A stretch of DNA of 47,940 nt. It comes from Anaerolineae bacterium (lineage in GTDB: Bacteria; Chloroflexota; Anaerolineae; UBA3071). Both the position numbers and the translations under genes were made by a program. Below the pieces are notes generated by a model. That model saw only the letters and a program-made list of their open reading frames with translations, was not told the origin of the DNA and searched no databases. Location: assembly GCA_029907105.1 (NCBI GenBank), contig JARYMM010000023.1, positions 1-47,940 on the forward strand, given 5' to 3'. Every line of letters starts with the position of its first letter. The stretch's first letter is position 1. Shown piece after piece: positions 22,401-37,297 of the stretch.

Positions 22401-23841
22401 CAGGCGTGCGGGCGGCCTGGGCCTCGAAGAGCTGGTGCAGGCATTGCTGCGGATACGCTCTCTCTGTATCGTTCCAAGCAAACAGGAGCTGCTCCCGTTC
22501 CGCCGGGCGCAGGATGGGCACCGTCGCCACCCGCTGGTCGGGGTCGGCGAGCACGCCCTCCAGCAGGGTCTGGAAGTGGCCGGCCATGCGCTCGATGGTG
22601 GCGGCGTCGAACAGGTCGGTGTTATAAGCGAACAGGGCGGTGAGACCCTCCTCGCCTTCGATGAGGGAGAGGGTCAGGTCGAATTTGGTGGTGCCCGCTC
22701 CCAGCTCGAAGGTGCTCACTTCCAGGCCGGGCAGCTCCGGGGGGACGAAAGGCCAGTTCTGGAAGACGAAGAGCACCTGGAAGAGCGGCGAATGGCTCAT
22801 GTCCCGCACAGGCGAAAGCTCGGCCACGAGCTTCTCGAAGGGCAGCTCCTGATGTTCGTAAGCTCCCAGGGCCACCTGGCGCACCTGCTCCAGCAGCTCG
22901 CGGAAGGTGGGGTTGGCGGAGAAATCGCTGCGCAGCACCAGGGTGTTGGCGAAGAAGCCGATGAGGTCCTGGGTCTCAGGCTGGTTGCGGCCGGCGATGG
23001 GTGTGCCGACGACGATGTCCTCCTGCCCCGTGTAGCGGTAGAGCAAAGTCTGGAAGGCGGCCAGGAGGGTCATGAAGGGGGTGACGCCGACGGCCCGGCT
23101 CAGCGCCTTGACCCCGTCGAGCAACTGTCGGGGCAGCGTGACCCGCCAGCGCCGGCCGCGGTAGGATTGCACCGCCGGGCGAGGACGGTCAGTTGGCAGC
23201 TCCAGCACCGGCGGCGCGCCGGCCAACTGCTGTCGCCAGTAAGCCACCTCCTGTTCCAGGAAAGCGCCCTGCAACGTCTCCCGCTGCCAGGCGGCGTAGT
23301 CGGCGTACTGGATGGGCAGTTCGGGCAGCGGCGAGGGCTGGCCTTTGCTGAAGGCCGTGTAGAGGGCAGCCAGCTCGCGCAGCAATATGCCGATGGACCA
23401 GCCGTCGGCGATGATGTGGTGCATGGGCAGGATCAGGACGTGATCGTCAGTCGCCAGCCGCAGCAGCACGGCGCGAAAGAGAGGGCCGCGGGCCAGGTCG
23501 AAGGGCCGCATCACTTCCTCGGCGGCAAGGCGGCGAGCCTCAGCCTCCCGTTGCTCCAGAGGCAGGTGCTCGAGGGAGACCACCGGCAGCGTGAGCTGGC
23601 GCGAGGGGTGGATGACCTGGACGGGTCGGCCATCCACCTGGCCGAAGGTGGTGCGCAGCGTTTCATGGCGACGCACGATCTCGTTCAGGCTGCGCTCCAG
23701 CACGGCCACGTCCAGCGGCCCGCGCAGGCGGAAGGTCACCTCGGGCACGTTGTACAGCGCGCGGCCCGGTTCCAGCCGTTCCAGGAACCAGACCCGCTCC
23801 TGGGCAAACGACAGGGGAGAGATAAAGGCGTCCTGACTCAT
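19405..23841 (-). CDS. NRPS module C-A-PCP with C-terminal sulfotransferase domain (second module)
   Basis: Encodes 1478 aa. The start has AAAGGA 6 bases upstream of ATG 23841. The C domain spans about 5-440 with HHIIADG. The A domain spans about 460-1000 with VYVIYTSGTTGLPKG, NAYGPTEA, RLYKTGDLARY and SGKVDRLAL; my specificity reading is D-A-E-H-L-G-A-I-T-K, and I assign no substrate. The PCP has GGDS near 1050. About 1150-1430 is a PAPS-dependent sulfotransferase-like domain: 5' phosphosulfate loop SAPRSGSTLL, FAPPELQLL, VDKTPNY and ALIRHPCAVISSF. It could sulfate the PCP-bound intermediate. The tail (LIEQADEDTLAQLLAELEGLSDDEA) is nearly identical to that of the previous module and is probably a C-terminal docking segment. 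In-frame inserts: 20801-20827, 21216-21252 and 22330-22370. Confidence 0.95.
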   Translation of the reverse strand: MSQDAFISPLSFAQERVWFLERLEPGRALYNVPEVTFRLRGPLDVAVLERSLNEIVRRHETLRTTFGQVDGRPVQVIHPSRQLTLPVVSLEHLPLEQREAEARRLAAEEVMRPFDLARGPLFRAVLLRLATDDHVLILPMHHIIADGWSIGILLRELAALYTAFSKGQPSPLPELPIQYADYAAWQRETLQGAFLEQEVAYWRQQLAGAPPVLELPTDRPRPAVQSYRGRRWRVTLPRQLLDGVKALSRAVGVTPFMTLLAAFQTLLYRYTGQEDIVVGTPIAGRNQPETQDLIGFFANTLVLRSDFSANPTFRELLEQVRQVALGAYEHQELPFEKLVAELSPVRDMSHSPLFQVLFVFQNWPFVPPELPGLEVSTFELGAGTTKFDLTLSLIEGEEGLTALFAYNTDLFDAATIERMAGHFQTLLEGVLADPDQRVATVPILRPAEREQLLFAWNDTERAYPQQCLHQLFEAQAARTPEAIAVLFPPGPSAPPSPWEGLREGLRPSSLTYDELNRRANQLARVLRQQGVGPETLAGLYVERSPEMIVGLLGILKAGGAYVPLDPSLPPERLAFLLEDTGVPLVLTQERLAHRLPQAVRTLRLDADWEAIAQESDHDLPCNAGPENLVYVIYTSGTTGLPKGVLVPHRALVNHALALAKAYGAGPGDRVLQFINLSFDAAAEEIFPTLLSGATLVLAPSAAELVGRRLMQFCEQQGIAILHLPAPVWHGTVDDLVASGRPMQAPLKVLLVGGESVDIERLRAWARLVDRPVKFLNAYGPTEATITATLFQTTCQVEAVSSLESVPIGRPIANVRVYVLDAHMQPVPVGVPGELYIGGPGLACGYLNRPDLTARSFVQNPFSKSGDSHFESDCHLTRLYKTGDLARYRPDGQLEFLGRTDDQVKIRGFRIELGEIRAVLAQHPGVREAVVVAREDTPGVKRLVAYVVPSDTALQPDELTAFLRSRLPEYMLPAAYVFLEELPLLPSGKVDRLALPAPESQAAEAGRGAEAQRPYVAPRDELEQHLAALWQELLGIEHISVHDDFFQLGGDSIQGAIFVNRLQEAMGEYVYLIAIFDAPTIAQLAAYLRENYPLGVARLLGRPADTVAPRPSPPAPSERIDQARVAHFRSLIRPLPPRDGVGPVGPPNPPAVFILSAPRSGSTLLRAMLGGHPRLFAPPELQLLNFNTLADQHAAFASERDSFWLDGSVRAIMALKHCSVEEARRILQTCVEQNLTVKQFYGLLQGWLGERIFVDKTPNYALDLAMLQRAESDFRDARYIALIRHPCAVISSFEKARLHVFYPPFLKGEHPYSVRQLAELVWVVSLQNIREFLRHVPAQRQHWLRYEDLVTHPRQAMEDICRFLGLDFHPDMLEPQKDPELRMTDALHPLARMVGDVRFHEHHGIDPRGADRWKEEFSADLLGEVTWQLAESLGYERPSPLPARAETLIEQADEDTLAQLLAELEGLSDDEAHRLWAGE
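20801..20827. repeat. GGGGCGC palindrome, copy 2 (in frame)
   Basis: TAGGGGCGC / GCGCCCCTA, 9-bp arms and a 9-base loop. It codes for GRGAEAQRP between the A10 motif and the PCP. Confidence 0.75.
21216..21252. repeat. 37-bp perfect palindrome inside an A domain
   Basis: 18-bp arms, TCAGGTGACAGTCACTTT and its exact complement, around one C. Read in frame as SGDSHFESDCHL between NPF and LYKTGDL of the second NRPS module. The sister modules have different short inserts at this exact place. Confidence 0.95.
22330..22370. repeat. TCCCTCCC-AGG-GGGAGGGA hairpin, in frame in NRPS
   Basis: The stem lies at 22342-22360 (8-bp arms, AGG loop) with CCCTCCCTCAG before it. It is almost identical to the copy at 33673-33715. 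It codes for APPSPWEGLREGL just before LTYDELNRRANQ. Confidence 0.85.
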
Positions 23842-23870
23842 GGCGTCCTTTCGAGAGATAGTTTCATGTT

Positions 23871-23892
23871 CCAGGTTTCAAGTTCAAAGGTT
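23871..23892. repeat. GGTTTCA-family array between two NRPS genes
   Basis: About three imperfect words (GTTTCAT, GTTCCAG, GTTTCAA) in the 79-base gap upstream of the second module. Nothing else is seen in that gap except the ribosome site. Confidence 0.6.
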
Positions 23893-23920
23893 GCCCATCC
23901 GGGGTGCGGGGAGGGAGACC

Positions 23921-26900
23921 TCAGAACGCATTTCCTGATGGCTGCAACTCTTCTGCCAACAGCTTCTGGGCCTCCTCGTCTGAGAGGCCCTCCAATTCGG
24001 CCAGCAATTGGGCGAGTGTGTCTTCGTCGGCCTGCTCGATCAGGGTCTCCACCCTGGCCGGTGGTTTTTGCTGGTTTGCTGAGTTGCTGACGGGGGCCGG
24101 CCTCTCGTAGCCCAGGGATTCGGCGAGCTGCCAGGTGACGTCGCCCAGAGAGTCCGCGGTGAAATGTTCTTTCCAACGGTCGGCTGCGCTGGGGTCTATG
24201 CCGCGGTGCTGGTGGAAGCGGACGTCGCCGAGCATCTTGGAGAGGGGATGGATGCCATCGGTCATGCGCTGGCCTTCATAGGGCCTGAGCATGGCCGGGT
24301 GGTAGTCCAGGCCCAGAAAGTCACAGAGAGCCTGCATCACCGCCTGTGGCTTCCGTACCAGCTCTTCGAAAACCACCACGTGCTGCCGCTCCGCCGGCAC
24401 CTCGCGCAGGAAGGCCAGGATGTTCTGCTGGCAAACGAGCCAGATCAATTCGGCCAACTCCCGGCGGGAGAAGGGGTGGTCGTAGCGGAAGAAGACCTGT
24501 TCGAGCCTGGCTTCCACAAATGAGTGGATCATCCCGCAGAGATGGCGCAGGAGGTGGATGTAACGAGGCCGGTCGAAGTTCGCCTCCATGCGTTTGAGGA
24601 TTTCCAGGTCGAGGGCGTAGGCCGGCGTCTTGTCCACCAGGAGGCGCGGCGCAATCCATCGCTGCAACAGGCCGTAGAAGTCCTTGGTGGTGAGTTGCTG
24701 TTCGCAGGCTTCCATGATCTGCCAGGCCTCGTCGGCGGTGCAGTCCTTGATCTCCATGAGCGCCCGGATGGTGCCTTCGAGCCAGAAGCTGTAGCGGCCC
24801 TGCAGGGCTTTCTTGCGCTCGGCGAGCGTGTTGAAGGAGAGCAGTTCCAACTCGGGCGGCGCAAACAGCAGCGGATGACCAGCCAGCATGGCCCGCAGCA
24901 GTGTGGAGCCCGAGCGGGGTGGCGAGAGGACGAAGATGGCCGGCGGATTCTTGGGGCCGGAGCCGTTCTGACTCAATATAGGCGGGAGCGGAGGGATCAG
25001 TTGGCGGATGTGGGCGATCCTGGCGGCATCTACCCTCTCCCCGACCACGGCTTCTGCCACCATCGCCTCGCCCAGGGCCTCTGGCCCCCAGATGCTGAGC
25101 ACAGCGTCGGGGTAATGCTGGCTCAGATAGCTGGCCAGGCTGGCGACGGTGGGTGCCTCGAAGAGGGCCACCACGTACACGGGCTGGCCGAGGATTTTCT
25201 GCAGCCGGTTGATGAAGATGGCACCGCGAATGGAGTCGCCGCCGAGTTCGAAGAAGTTGTCATGGATGCCCACCAGGTCGAGGCTCAAGATCTCCTGCCA
25301 CATCCTGGCCAAGGCCTGCTCTAGTGGGTTGCGCGGGGGGACGTAGCCGGTCTCTATCCCGGAGCGACGGCTGTCGGGGGCTGGCAAGGCTTTGCGGTCC
25401 ACCTTGCCGCTTGGCGTGAGGGGCAGGGCTTCCAGGAAGACGAAGGCATTCGGCACCATGTAGCCGGGCAGCCTGCCTTGCAGGAAGGTGCGCAGTTCGC
25501 TGCCCGTGGGAGGTAGGGGCGCAGTGTCGCTGCGCCCCTCCTGGGCGGGCACGACGTAAGCCACCAGCCGCTGTTCGCCGGGGGTGTCCTCACGTGCCAG
25601 AACCACTGCCTGCTGCACGGCGGGGTGCCGGCCAAGGGTTGTCTCGATCTCGCCCAGCTCGATGCGGAAGCCACGCACCTTGACCTGGTGCTCCACACGG
25701 CCCATGAACTCCAACCTGCCGTCAGGCCGATAGCGGGCCAGGTCGCCGGTGCGGTAAAGCAGCGCGGACGGCGGAGTGCGCATGGCGGAGCGGGCAGCAG
25801 GAGCAAATGGATTCTGGACAAACCTCTCGGCGGTGAGTTCAGGCCGATGGAGATACCCCCGCGCCAGGCCCACACCCCCCAAATACAGTTCGCCGGTGAC
25901 ACCGATGGGCACGGGTTGGCCGTGGCCATCGAGGACATAAGCCTGCATGTTGGCGATGGGCCGGCCAATGGGCACCGGCGTAGCCGGATCGCCGTAGGGC
26001 TTTTCGACGACCTGGCAGATGGGGCCAACGGTGGCCTCGGCGGGGCCGTAGGCGTTGAGGAAGCGGCGGCCTGGGGCCCAACGGGCGACGATGTCCCAGG
26101 AGCAGGCTTCGCCGGCCGACACCAGCGTGCGCAGCTCGGGCAGTTCCGTTTCCGGCAACAGCCGCAGCATGGAGGGCGGCAGGGTGACGACGGTGATGTG
26201 CTCATTCTGGAGCACATGGGCCAGGTCGGGTGGGGAAGCGAGCACCTCCTGTCGGGCCAGCACCAGCGTGGCGCCGCTGCAGAGGGCGGTGAAGATCTCG
26301 GAGACGGAGGCATCGAAGCTGAAGGAGGCAAACTGCAGCACGCGGCTTCGCTCGGAAATCTGGAAGGCCTCTATCTGAGCGGTTACCAGGTTGCACAGCC
26401 CCCGGTGCTGCAAGAGCACGCCCTTGGGCTGGCCTGTGGAGCCAGAGGTGTAGATGACGTAGGCCAGGTTGTCGGGAGTGACGCTGCTGTGGGGGTTCTC
26501 CACGCTGTGCCGGGCGATGGCAGGCCAGTCGGCGTCGAGACGGACGAGGCGCGCATCAGTGGGCGGCAGCCGGTCCAGCAGTGACTGTCGGGTGAGCAGG
26601 ACAGGAGCCCGAGTGTCCTGGAGCATGAAGGCCAGCCGTTCCCGGGGATAGCCTGGATCCAGAGGCACGTAAGCGCTGCCGGCTTTGAGCACGCCGAGGA
26701 GGCCAACGACCATCTCGGGGGAACGTTCCACGCACAACCCAACCAGGGTCTCTGGGCCGACCCCCAGGCTTTGCAGGGTGTGGGCCAGTTGATTGGCCCG
26801 CCGGTTCAGTTCCCGATAAGTCAACTGCTGCCCTTCGAAAGTCACGGCGATGGCCTCCGGCGTGCGCTCCACTTGCTCTTCGAAAAGATGGTGGATGCCT

Positions 26901-28309
26901 TTGTGGGCAGGAAAGTCGGCGGCGGTGTCGTTCCATGTGACCAGTATCTGCCGCCGTTCGGCCTCGCTGAGGAGGGGCAGGGTGGCGATGGACTGATCGG
27001 GATCGCTGGCGATGGCCTGCAGAAGGATGGCGAAGTGACCGGCCATGCGCTGGATGGTGGCGGCATCGAACAGGTCGGTGTTGTAGGCAAACCAGCCGGA
27101 CAGGTCATCGGTCGTCCAGTCGCCGGCAAACAGCGAGAGGGTCAGATCGAATTTGGTCGTCCCGGTGTCCACCTCCACCGGGGTCACCGTGAGGCCAGGC
27201 AAGTGGGGATGGGTCAGTGGCGCGTTTTGCAGGATGAACATCACCTGTAGCAGCGGCGAGTGGCTCAGGCTGCGCTCCGGCGAGAGTTCGGCGACGAGCT
27301 TCTCAAAGGGTATATCCTGGTGGGCGTAGGCGCTCAGAGCCACCTCCCGCACCCGGCGCAACAGCTCCCGGAACGTGGGTTCGCCGGAAAGGTCGCTGCG
27401 CAGGGCCAGGGTGTTGACGAAGAAACCGATGACCTTCTGGGTCTCGGGCTGGTTGCGGCCGGCAATGGGTGTGCCGACGACGATGTCCTCCTGACCGCTG
27501 TAGCGGTAGAGCCAGGTCTGAAAGGCGGCCAGCAGGGTCATGAACAGGGTCGCCCCCTCCTGGCGGCCCAGCGCCCCGAGGGACCGCACCAGTTCCGTCG
27601 GGATGGTGAACGGCTGACGCCGGCCGGCATGAGTCTGCATCTTCGGACGAGGCCGGTCGGTGGGCAGTTGCAGCAGCGGCGGCGCGCCGGCCAGTTGCTG
27701 CCTCCAATAGGCCAGTTGTTCCTCCAGCACCTCGCCCTGCAGCCACTCCCGTTGCCACTGGGCGTAATCGGCATACTGAATGGGCGGTTCCGGCAACGGA
27801 GAAGGCTCACCGCTGACAAAGGCGGCGTAGAGTATCTCCAGCTCGTGCAACAGGATGCCGATGGACCAGCCGTCGAAGATGATGTGGTGTATCGGCAGCA
27901 CCAGGACGTGTTCCTCGGCCGCCAGGCGCAGCAACACGGCCCGGAAGAGGGGCCCGCGGGCCAGGTCGAATGGCCGGCGGACCTCCTCGCTAGCGATGCG
28001 CAGCGCTTCGGCCTCCCGCTCCCCGGACGCCAGGTGACTAAGGTCGAGCTTCTGCACGGCAAACGGGATGGACGGGCTGATAATCTGGACGGGCTGCCCG
28101 TCCATCTGGCCAAACGTGGTGCGGAGGCTTTCGTGGCGCCGCACGATCTCGGCGAGACCCCGCTCCAGGGCCGCGATGTGCAACGGGCCGCTGATGCGAC
28201 AGGTCACCGCGGGCACGTTGTAGGGGGGGCTATCGGGCTCCAGTTGGTGGAGGAACCACAGCCGCTCCTGGGCAAAGGATAGGGGGAAGACAAAGGCGTC
28301 CTGATTCAT
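23921..28309 (-). CDS. NRPS module C-A-PCP with C-terminal sulfotransferase domain (first module)
   Basis: Encodes 1462 aa. It receives the polyketide/fatty acyl chain and adds the first amino acid. The C domain spans about 5-445 with HHIIFDG. The A domain spans about 465-985 with YTSGSTGQPKG, NAYGPAEA, LLYRTGDLARY and SGKVDRKAL; my specificity reading is D-A-S-T-V-A-A-V-G-K, close to a recognised tyrosine code (last variable residue differs), so tyrosine or another aromatic is likely. The PCP has GGDS near 1025. The sulfotransferase domain spans about 1125-1400: SPPRSGSTLL, FAPPELELL, VDKTPAY and LLRHLCGMIHSF (HP replaced by HL). A cis-acting tyrosine O-sulfation would fit. The docking-like tail ends LSDEEAQKLLAEE. 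ATG 28309 has only a weak AGAAGAA upstream. The C-A junction has no insert, so it is the reference form for the other two modules. Confidence 0.95.
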   Translation of the reverse strand: MNQDAFVFPLSFAQERLWFLHQLEPDSPPYNVPAVTCRISGPLHIAALERGLAEIVRRHESLRTTFGQMDGQPVQIISPSIPFAVQKLDLSHLASGEREAEALRIASEEVRRPFDLARGPLFRAVLLRLAAEEHVLVLPIHHIIFDGWSIGILLHELEILYAAFVSGEPSPLPEPPIQYADYAQWQREWLQGEVLEEQLAYWRQQLAGAPPLLQLPTDRPRPKMQTHAGRRQPFTIPTELVRSLGALGRQEGATLFMTLLAAFQTWLYRYSGQEDIVVGTPIAGRNQPETQKVIGFFVNTLALRSDLSGEPTFRELLRRVREVALSAYAHQDIPFEKLVAELSPERSLSHSPLLQVMFILQNAPLTHPHLPGLTVTPVEVDTGTTKFDLTLSLFAGDWTTDDLSGWFAYNTDLFDAATIQRMAGHFAILLQAIASDPDQSIATLPLLSEAERRQILVTWNDTAADFPAHKGIHHLFEEQVERTPEAIAVTFEGQQLTYRELNRRANQLAHTLQSLGVGPETLVGLCVERSPEMVVGLLGVLKAGSAYVPLDPGYPRERLAFMLQDTRAPVLLTRQSLLDRLPPTDARLVRLDADWPAIARHSVENPHSSVTPDNLAYVIYTSGSTGQPKGVLLQHRGLCNLVTAQIEAFQISERSRVLQFASFSFDASVSEIFTALCSGATLVLARQEVLASPPDLAHVLQNEHITVVTLPPSMLRLLPETELPELRTLVSAGEACSWDIVARWAPGRRFLNAYGPAEATVGPICQVVEKPYGDPATPVPIGRPIANMQAYVLDGHGQPVPIGVTGELYLGGVGLARGYLHRPELTAERFVQNPFAPAARSAMRTPPSALLYRTGDLARYRPDGRLEFMGRVEHQVKVRGFRIELGEIETTLGRHPAVQQAVVLAREDTPGEQRLVAYVVPAQEGRSDTAPLPPTGSELRTFLQGRLPGYMVPNAFVFLEALPLTPSGKVDRKALPAPDSRRSGIETGYVPPRNPLEQALARMWQEILSLDLVGIHDNFFELGGDSIRGAIFINRLQKILGQPVYVVALFEAPTVASLASYLSQHYPDAVLSIWGPEALGEAMVAEAVVGERVDAARIAHIRQLIPPLPPILSQNGSGPKNPPAIFVLSPPRSGSTLLRAMLAGHPLLFAPPELELLSFNTLAERKKALQGRYSFWLEGTIRALMEIKDCTADEAWQIMEACEQQLTTKDFYGLLQRWIAPRLLVDKTPAYALDLEILKRMEANFDRPRYIHLLRHLCGMIHSFVEARLEQVFFRYDHPFSRRELAELIWLVCQQNILAFLREVPAERQHVVVFEELVRKPQAVMQALCDFLGLDYHPAMLRPYEGQRMTDGIHPLSKMLGDVRFHQHRGIDPSAADRWKEHFTADSLGDVTWQLAESLGYERPAPVSNSANQQKPPARVETLIEQADEDTLAQLLAELEGLSDEEAQKLLAEELQPSGNAF
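25515..25539. repeat. GGGGCGCAG palindrome, copy 3 (in frame)
   Basis: AGGGGCGCAG / CTGCGCCCCT with a TGTCG loop. It differs from copy 1 by one base in the centre. It codes for EGRSDTAPL after LVAYVVP, the loop where the terminal module carries the GTTCGGT array. Confidence 0.85.
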
Positions 28310-28329
28310 GGCGTTCTTCTAAGGCGTTT

Positions 28330-28352
28330 GGGGTTCCGGGTTTCAGGTTGCA
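28330..28352. repeat. GGTTTCA-family array between PKS and NRPS genes
   Basis: GGTTCCG-GGTTTCA-GGTTGCA, three heptamers filling half of the 46-base gap just after the PKS stop codon. Confidence 0.75.
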
Positions 28353-28355
28353 GAG

Positions 28356-35378
<7,023 letters not shown>

Positions 35379-35423
35379 CACCTCTACCCCCTGCTCCCTT
35401 GCTCCTCTGCACCCCTGCTCTCC

Positions 35424-37244
35424 TCACCCCTGCCATACGTCCATTGTCCCGGCCAGGTAGGCAGCGCGGGCGGCGCGGCGCTGGATCTTGCCGCTGGACG
35501 TTTTGGGCACACTGCCCGCCTGCAGCAGGACGATGTCGTGCACACGCAGGTCATGGCGCTGGGCCACGGCCTGCCGGATGGCCCGGGTCAGCTCTTCGGG
35601 GGTCACGGTGAGGCCCTGCTCGCGCAGCTCTGCCAACTGCTTGCTGCGTTGCACCTCGGCCACGATGACCAGCCGCTCCTGGTTCCCCACATCCACGGAG
35701 AAGGCCGCGCTGCAGCCTGGCCGCAGGGCGAGATGGCTTTGTTCGACGGTCAACTCGATGTCCTGCGGGTAGTGGTTCAGCCCGTCTATGATGATCATGT
35801 CCTTGAGACGACCGGTGATGAACAACTCGCCTTCTCGCAAGAAGCCCAGGTCGCCGGTGCGCAGGTAGGGGCCGGTGCCATCGGCCAGACAGGCGCGGAA
35901 GGTCCGTTCGCTCTCTTCGGGACGCTGCCAATAGCCCAGGGCCACGCTGGGGCTCTTCACCCAGATCTCGCCCATCCGGTCCGGCGGGCACGGCGTGCGC
36001 GTTTCGGGGTCCACGATGAGCACTTCCTCGTCCAGCCAGGCCCGGCCACAGCCCACCAGGGTTTGCGCTCCCTCTTCTTCAGGAGCGGCGACCACCACCC
36101 GGCCCTGGGCCAGCATGGCCGTGTTGACCGCGAGGAAGACCGGCGGGTCCTCGCGCCGGCCGCCGCTGACGAAGAGCGTGGCCTCGGCCAGGCCGTAGCC
36201 GGGGTAGAGGGCCTCCTGCCGGAAGCCGCAGGGGGCGAAGGCCTCGGCGAAGCGTTGCAGCGTCTCATGGCGCACGGGCTCCGCGCCGCTGAAGGCCAGT
36301 TGCCAATGGCTGAGGTCCAGCGTGGCCCGCTGTTCGGGCGTCACTTTGCGCACGCACAGGTCGTAGCCGAAGTTGGGGCTGCCGCTGATGGTGGCCTGGT
36401 AGCGGGAAACGGCCTGCAGCCAGCGCAGGGGACGCTGCAGGAAATGCAAAGGCGACATGAGCACGGTGAAGGCCCCGCAGTAAACCGTGCCCAGGATGGC
36501 GCCGATGAGCCCCATGTCGTGGTAGAAGGGCAGCCAGAACACGCAGCGGGTGTCCTCGTCCGTCTCCAGGGCCTGGTGGATCATCTCCGAGTTGTACATC
36601 AGGTGGCCGTGGGTCAACATCACGCCGCGCGGCTCGGCGGTGGAGCCGGACGTGTACTGGAGGAAGGCCAGCCTGTCCGGGCCCAGCGCCGGCTCTCGCC
36701 AGGCCTCGGCCATCGTTGGGGCCACTTCATCCGTGGCCAGCCAACGGATGCCCCTGAGGTCGGGATAGGCTTCCAGCAGGTAGGGTACCATGGTCACGAT
36801 GTCGGCTGTGGTCAGCACCAGGGCCGGGCGAGCGTCGTTGACGATGCCCAGAAGGCGAGGCAGGGTGCGCTCCAGTCGCACGGGGTCAGGCGGGTAGGCG
36901 GGCACGGCGACCACTTCGGCGTACAGGCAGGCGAAGAAGGCGATGATGTAGTCCAGGCCGGGCGGGAAAAGCAGGAGCGCCCGCTCGCCGGCCACGCCCA
37001 GGCTTTGCAGTTGGGCGGCCACGGCCCGCGCTTGATGATCCAACTGGCCAAAGGTCAGGGGAGATTCCTGCGTTTCCCCGTCTTCCAGGAAAGTGAAGCC
37101 CAGCTTATCCGGCTGGTGCCGCGCCCGCCAGCGGAGGATGCCGGGCAGGGTGGCCGCTTCATGCGGCGAGGGCCCCCCTGGCGTTTCAGGTTTCAGGTTC
37201 CAGGTTTCAGGTTGATCAGGCGCAAAGCTAGGTGCTGTGTTCAT
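35424..37244 (-). CDS. Fatty acyl-AMP ligase (FAAL)
   Basis: Encodes 606 aa. ATG 37244 is preceded by AGAGGA at 4 bases. It belongs to the acyl-adenylate superfamily and is closest to FAALs that start lipopeptide and polyketide assembly lines. Visible motifs are LQYTSGSTAEPRGVMLTH, an FWLPFYHDMGLIG segment typical of FAALs, SGAEPVR, YPGYGLAEATLFVSGG, LRTGDLGFL and the C-terminal Lys in SVPKTSSGKIQRR. It should adenylate a fatty acid and pass it to the N-terminal ACP of the adjacent PKS (45-base gap). Residues about 10-22 (QPETWNLKPETP) come from the heptamer array 37182-37214, so the true conserved domain begins around residue 35. The chain length it accepts cannot be read. Confidence 0.95.
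   Translation of the reverse strand: MNTAPSFAPDQPETWNLKPETPGGPSPHEAATLPGILRWRARHQPDKLGFTFLEDGETQESPLTFGQLDHQARAVAAQLQSLGVAGERALLLFPPGLDYIIAFFACLYAEVVAVPAYPPDPVRLERTLPRLLGIVNDARPALVLTTADIVTMVPYLLEAYPDLRGIRWLATDEVAPTMAEAWREPALGPDRLAFLQYTSGSTAEPRGVMLTHGHLMYNSEMIHQALETDEDTRCVFWLPFYHDMGLIGAILGTVYCGAFTVLMSPLHFLQRPLRWLQAVSRYQATISGSPNFGYDLCVRKVTPEQRATLDLSHWQLAFSGAEPVRHETLQRFAEAFAPCGFRQEALYPGYGLAEATLFVSGGRREDPPVFLAVNTAMLAQGRVVVAAPEEEGAQTLVGCGRAWLDEEVLIVDPETRTPCPPDRMGEIWVKSPSVALGYWQRPEESERTFRACLADGTGPYLRTGDLGFLREGELFITGRLKDMIIIDGLNHYPQDIELTVEQSHLALRPGCSAAFSVDVGNQERLVIVAEVQRSKQLAELREQGLTVTPEELTRAIRQAVAQRHDLRVHDIVLLQAGSVPKTSSGKIQRRAARAAYLAGTMDVWQG
37182..37214. repeat. GGTTTCA/GGTTCCA array in the FAAL N-terminus
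   Basis: GTTTCAG, GTTTCAG, GTTCCAG, GTTTCAG, GTTGATC: four and a half heptamers inside the reading frame. Confidence 0.85.
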
Positions 37245-37270
37245 GGGTCCTCTTCGGCAGGTCAGCGAAT

Positions 37271-37297
37271 CTGCAATCCGCAATCCGCAATCCGCAT
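37271..37297. repeat. CCGCAAT heptamer array between adaptor and FAAL genes
   Basis: About three and a half CCGCAAT units, ending against the TAA (37298-37300) of the adaptor gene. Same family and same post-stop position as 12809-12942. Confidence 0.85.
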
